Positions 5,665 through 5,677 of a DNA stretch of 5,677 bases are shown here, in pieces. Below the pieces are notes generated by a model. The model was given only the letters and a program-made list of their open reading frames with translations. It was not told the DNA's origin and ran no database searches. The first letter of the stretch is position 1. The number at the start of each line of letters is the position of its first letter. The stretch is from Persephonella sp. (GTDB lineage: Bacteria; Aquificota; Aquificia; Aquificales; Hydrogenothermaceae): NCBI GenBank assembly GCA_027058925.1, contig JALTAS010000022.1, positions 1-5,677 on the forward strand. Reading direction: 5' to 3'. The position numbers and the translations under genes are program-made.

Positions 5665-5677
5665 TATAATTTATGGA
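5663..5677 (-). promoter_or_regulatory. Candidate -10 region of the mdh-fum-suc operon promoter
   Basis: On the minus strand TAAATT (5673-5668) and TATAGA (5668-5663) are -10-like boxes about 35-45 nt before the mdh start, which would give a leader of roughly 20-30 nt. The matching -35 would lie at or beyond the window end, so the promoter cannot be completed here. The opposite strand shows a perfect TATAAT (5665-5670), which could equally belong to a divergent gene outside the window. Confidence 0.3.

Overview
The window is AT-rich and dense with genes. It reads as chromosome of a chemolithoautotrophic, probably thermophilic bacterium of the Aquificales type (Hydrogenothermaceae such as Persephonella or Sulfurihydrogenibium would fit). 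This assignment is inference. It rests on frequent ATA (Ile) and AGA/AGG (Arg) codons, Lys/Glu/Ile-rich proteins, strong GGAGG ribosome binding sites, and a compact run of (reductive) TCA-cycle genes. No marker gene in the window fixes the taxon.

Left side (1-1114): a divergent pair. On the minus strand is the N-terminal part of a TolC-family outer-membrane efflux protein, cut by the window edge. On the plus strand is a complete TetR-family repressor. The ~100-bp gap between them holds candidate back-to-back promoters and a perfect 6+4+6 inverted repeat next to the efflux gene, the usual layout of a locally autoregulated efflux operon.

Centre and right (1134-5630, all minus strand, so read right to left): mdh, fumarase alpha, fumarase beta, sucC, sucD. 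Gaps are 10-16 nt, except for a 4-nt ATGA overlap between mdh and the fumarase alpha gene, so one polycistronic transcript is very likely. In the reductive direction the products convert oxaloacetate to malate to fumarate, and then succinate to succinyl-CoA. Gene order follows pathway order. The enzyme linking the two halves, fumarate reductase/succinate dehydrogenase, is not in the window. The TCA operon and the tetR gene converge on one GC-rich hairpin in a 19-nt gap.

Right edge (5631-5677): the start of the mdh upstream region, with a strong ribosome binding site and a perfect 13-nt palindrome that matches the core of the IscR type 1 (Rrf2-family) consensus as I recall it. This is the most interesting regulatory hint here, because class I fumarase is an Fe-S enzyme. 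I see no tRNA, rRNA, CRISPR array, mobile element or long repeat, no gene-free stretch over 300 bases, and no convincing new multi-gene system. This is mostly ordinary core metabolism with some regulatory details worth checking.
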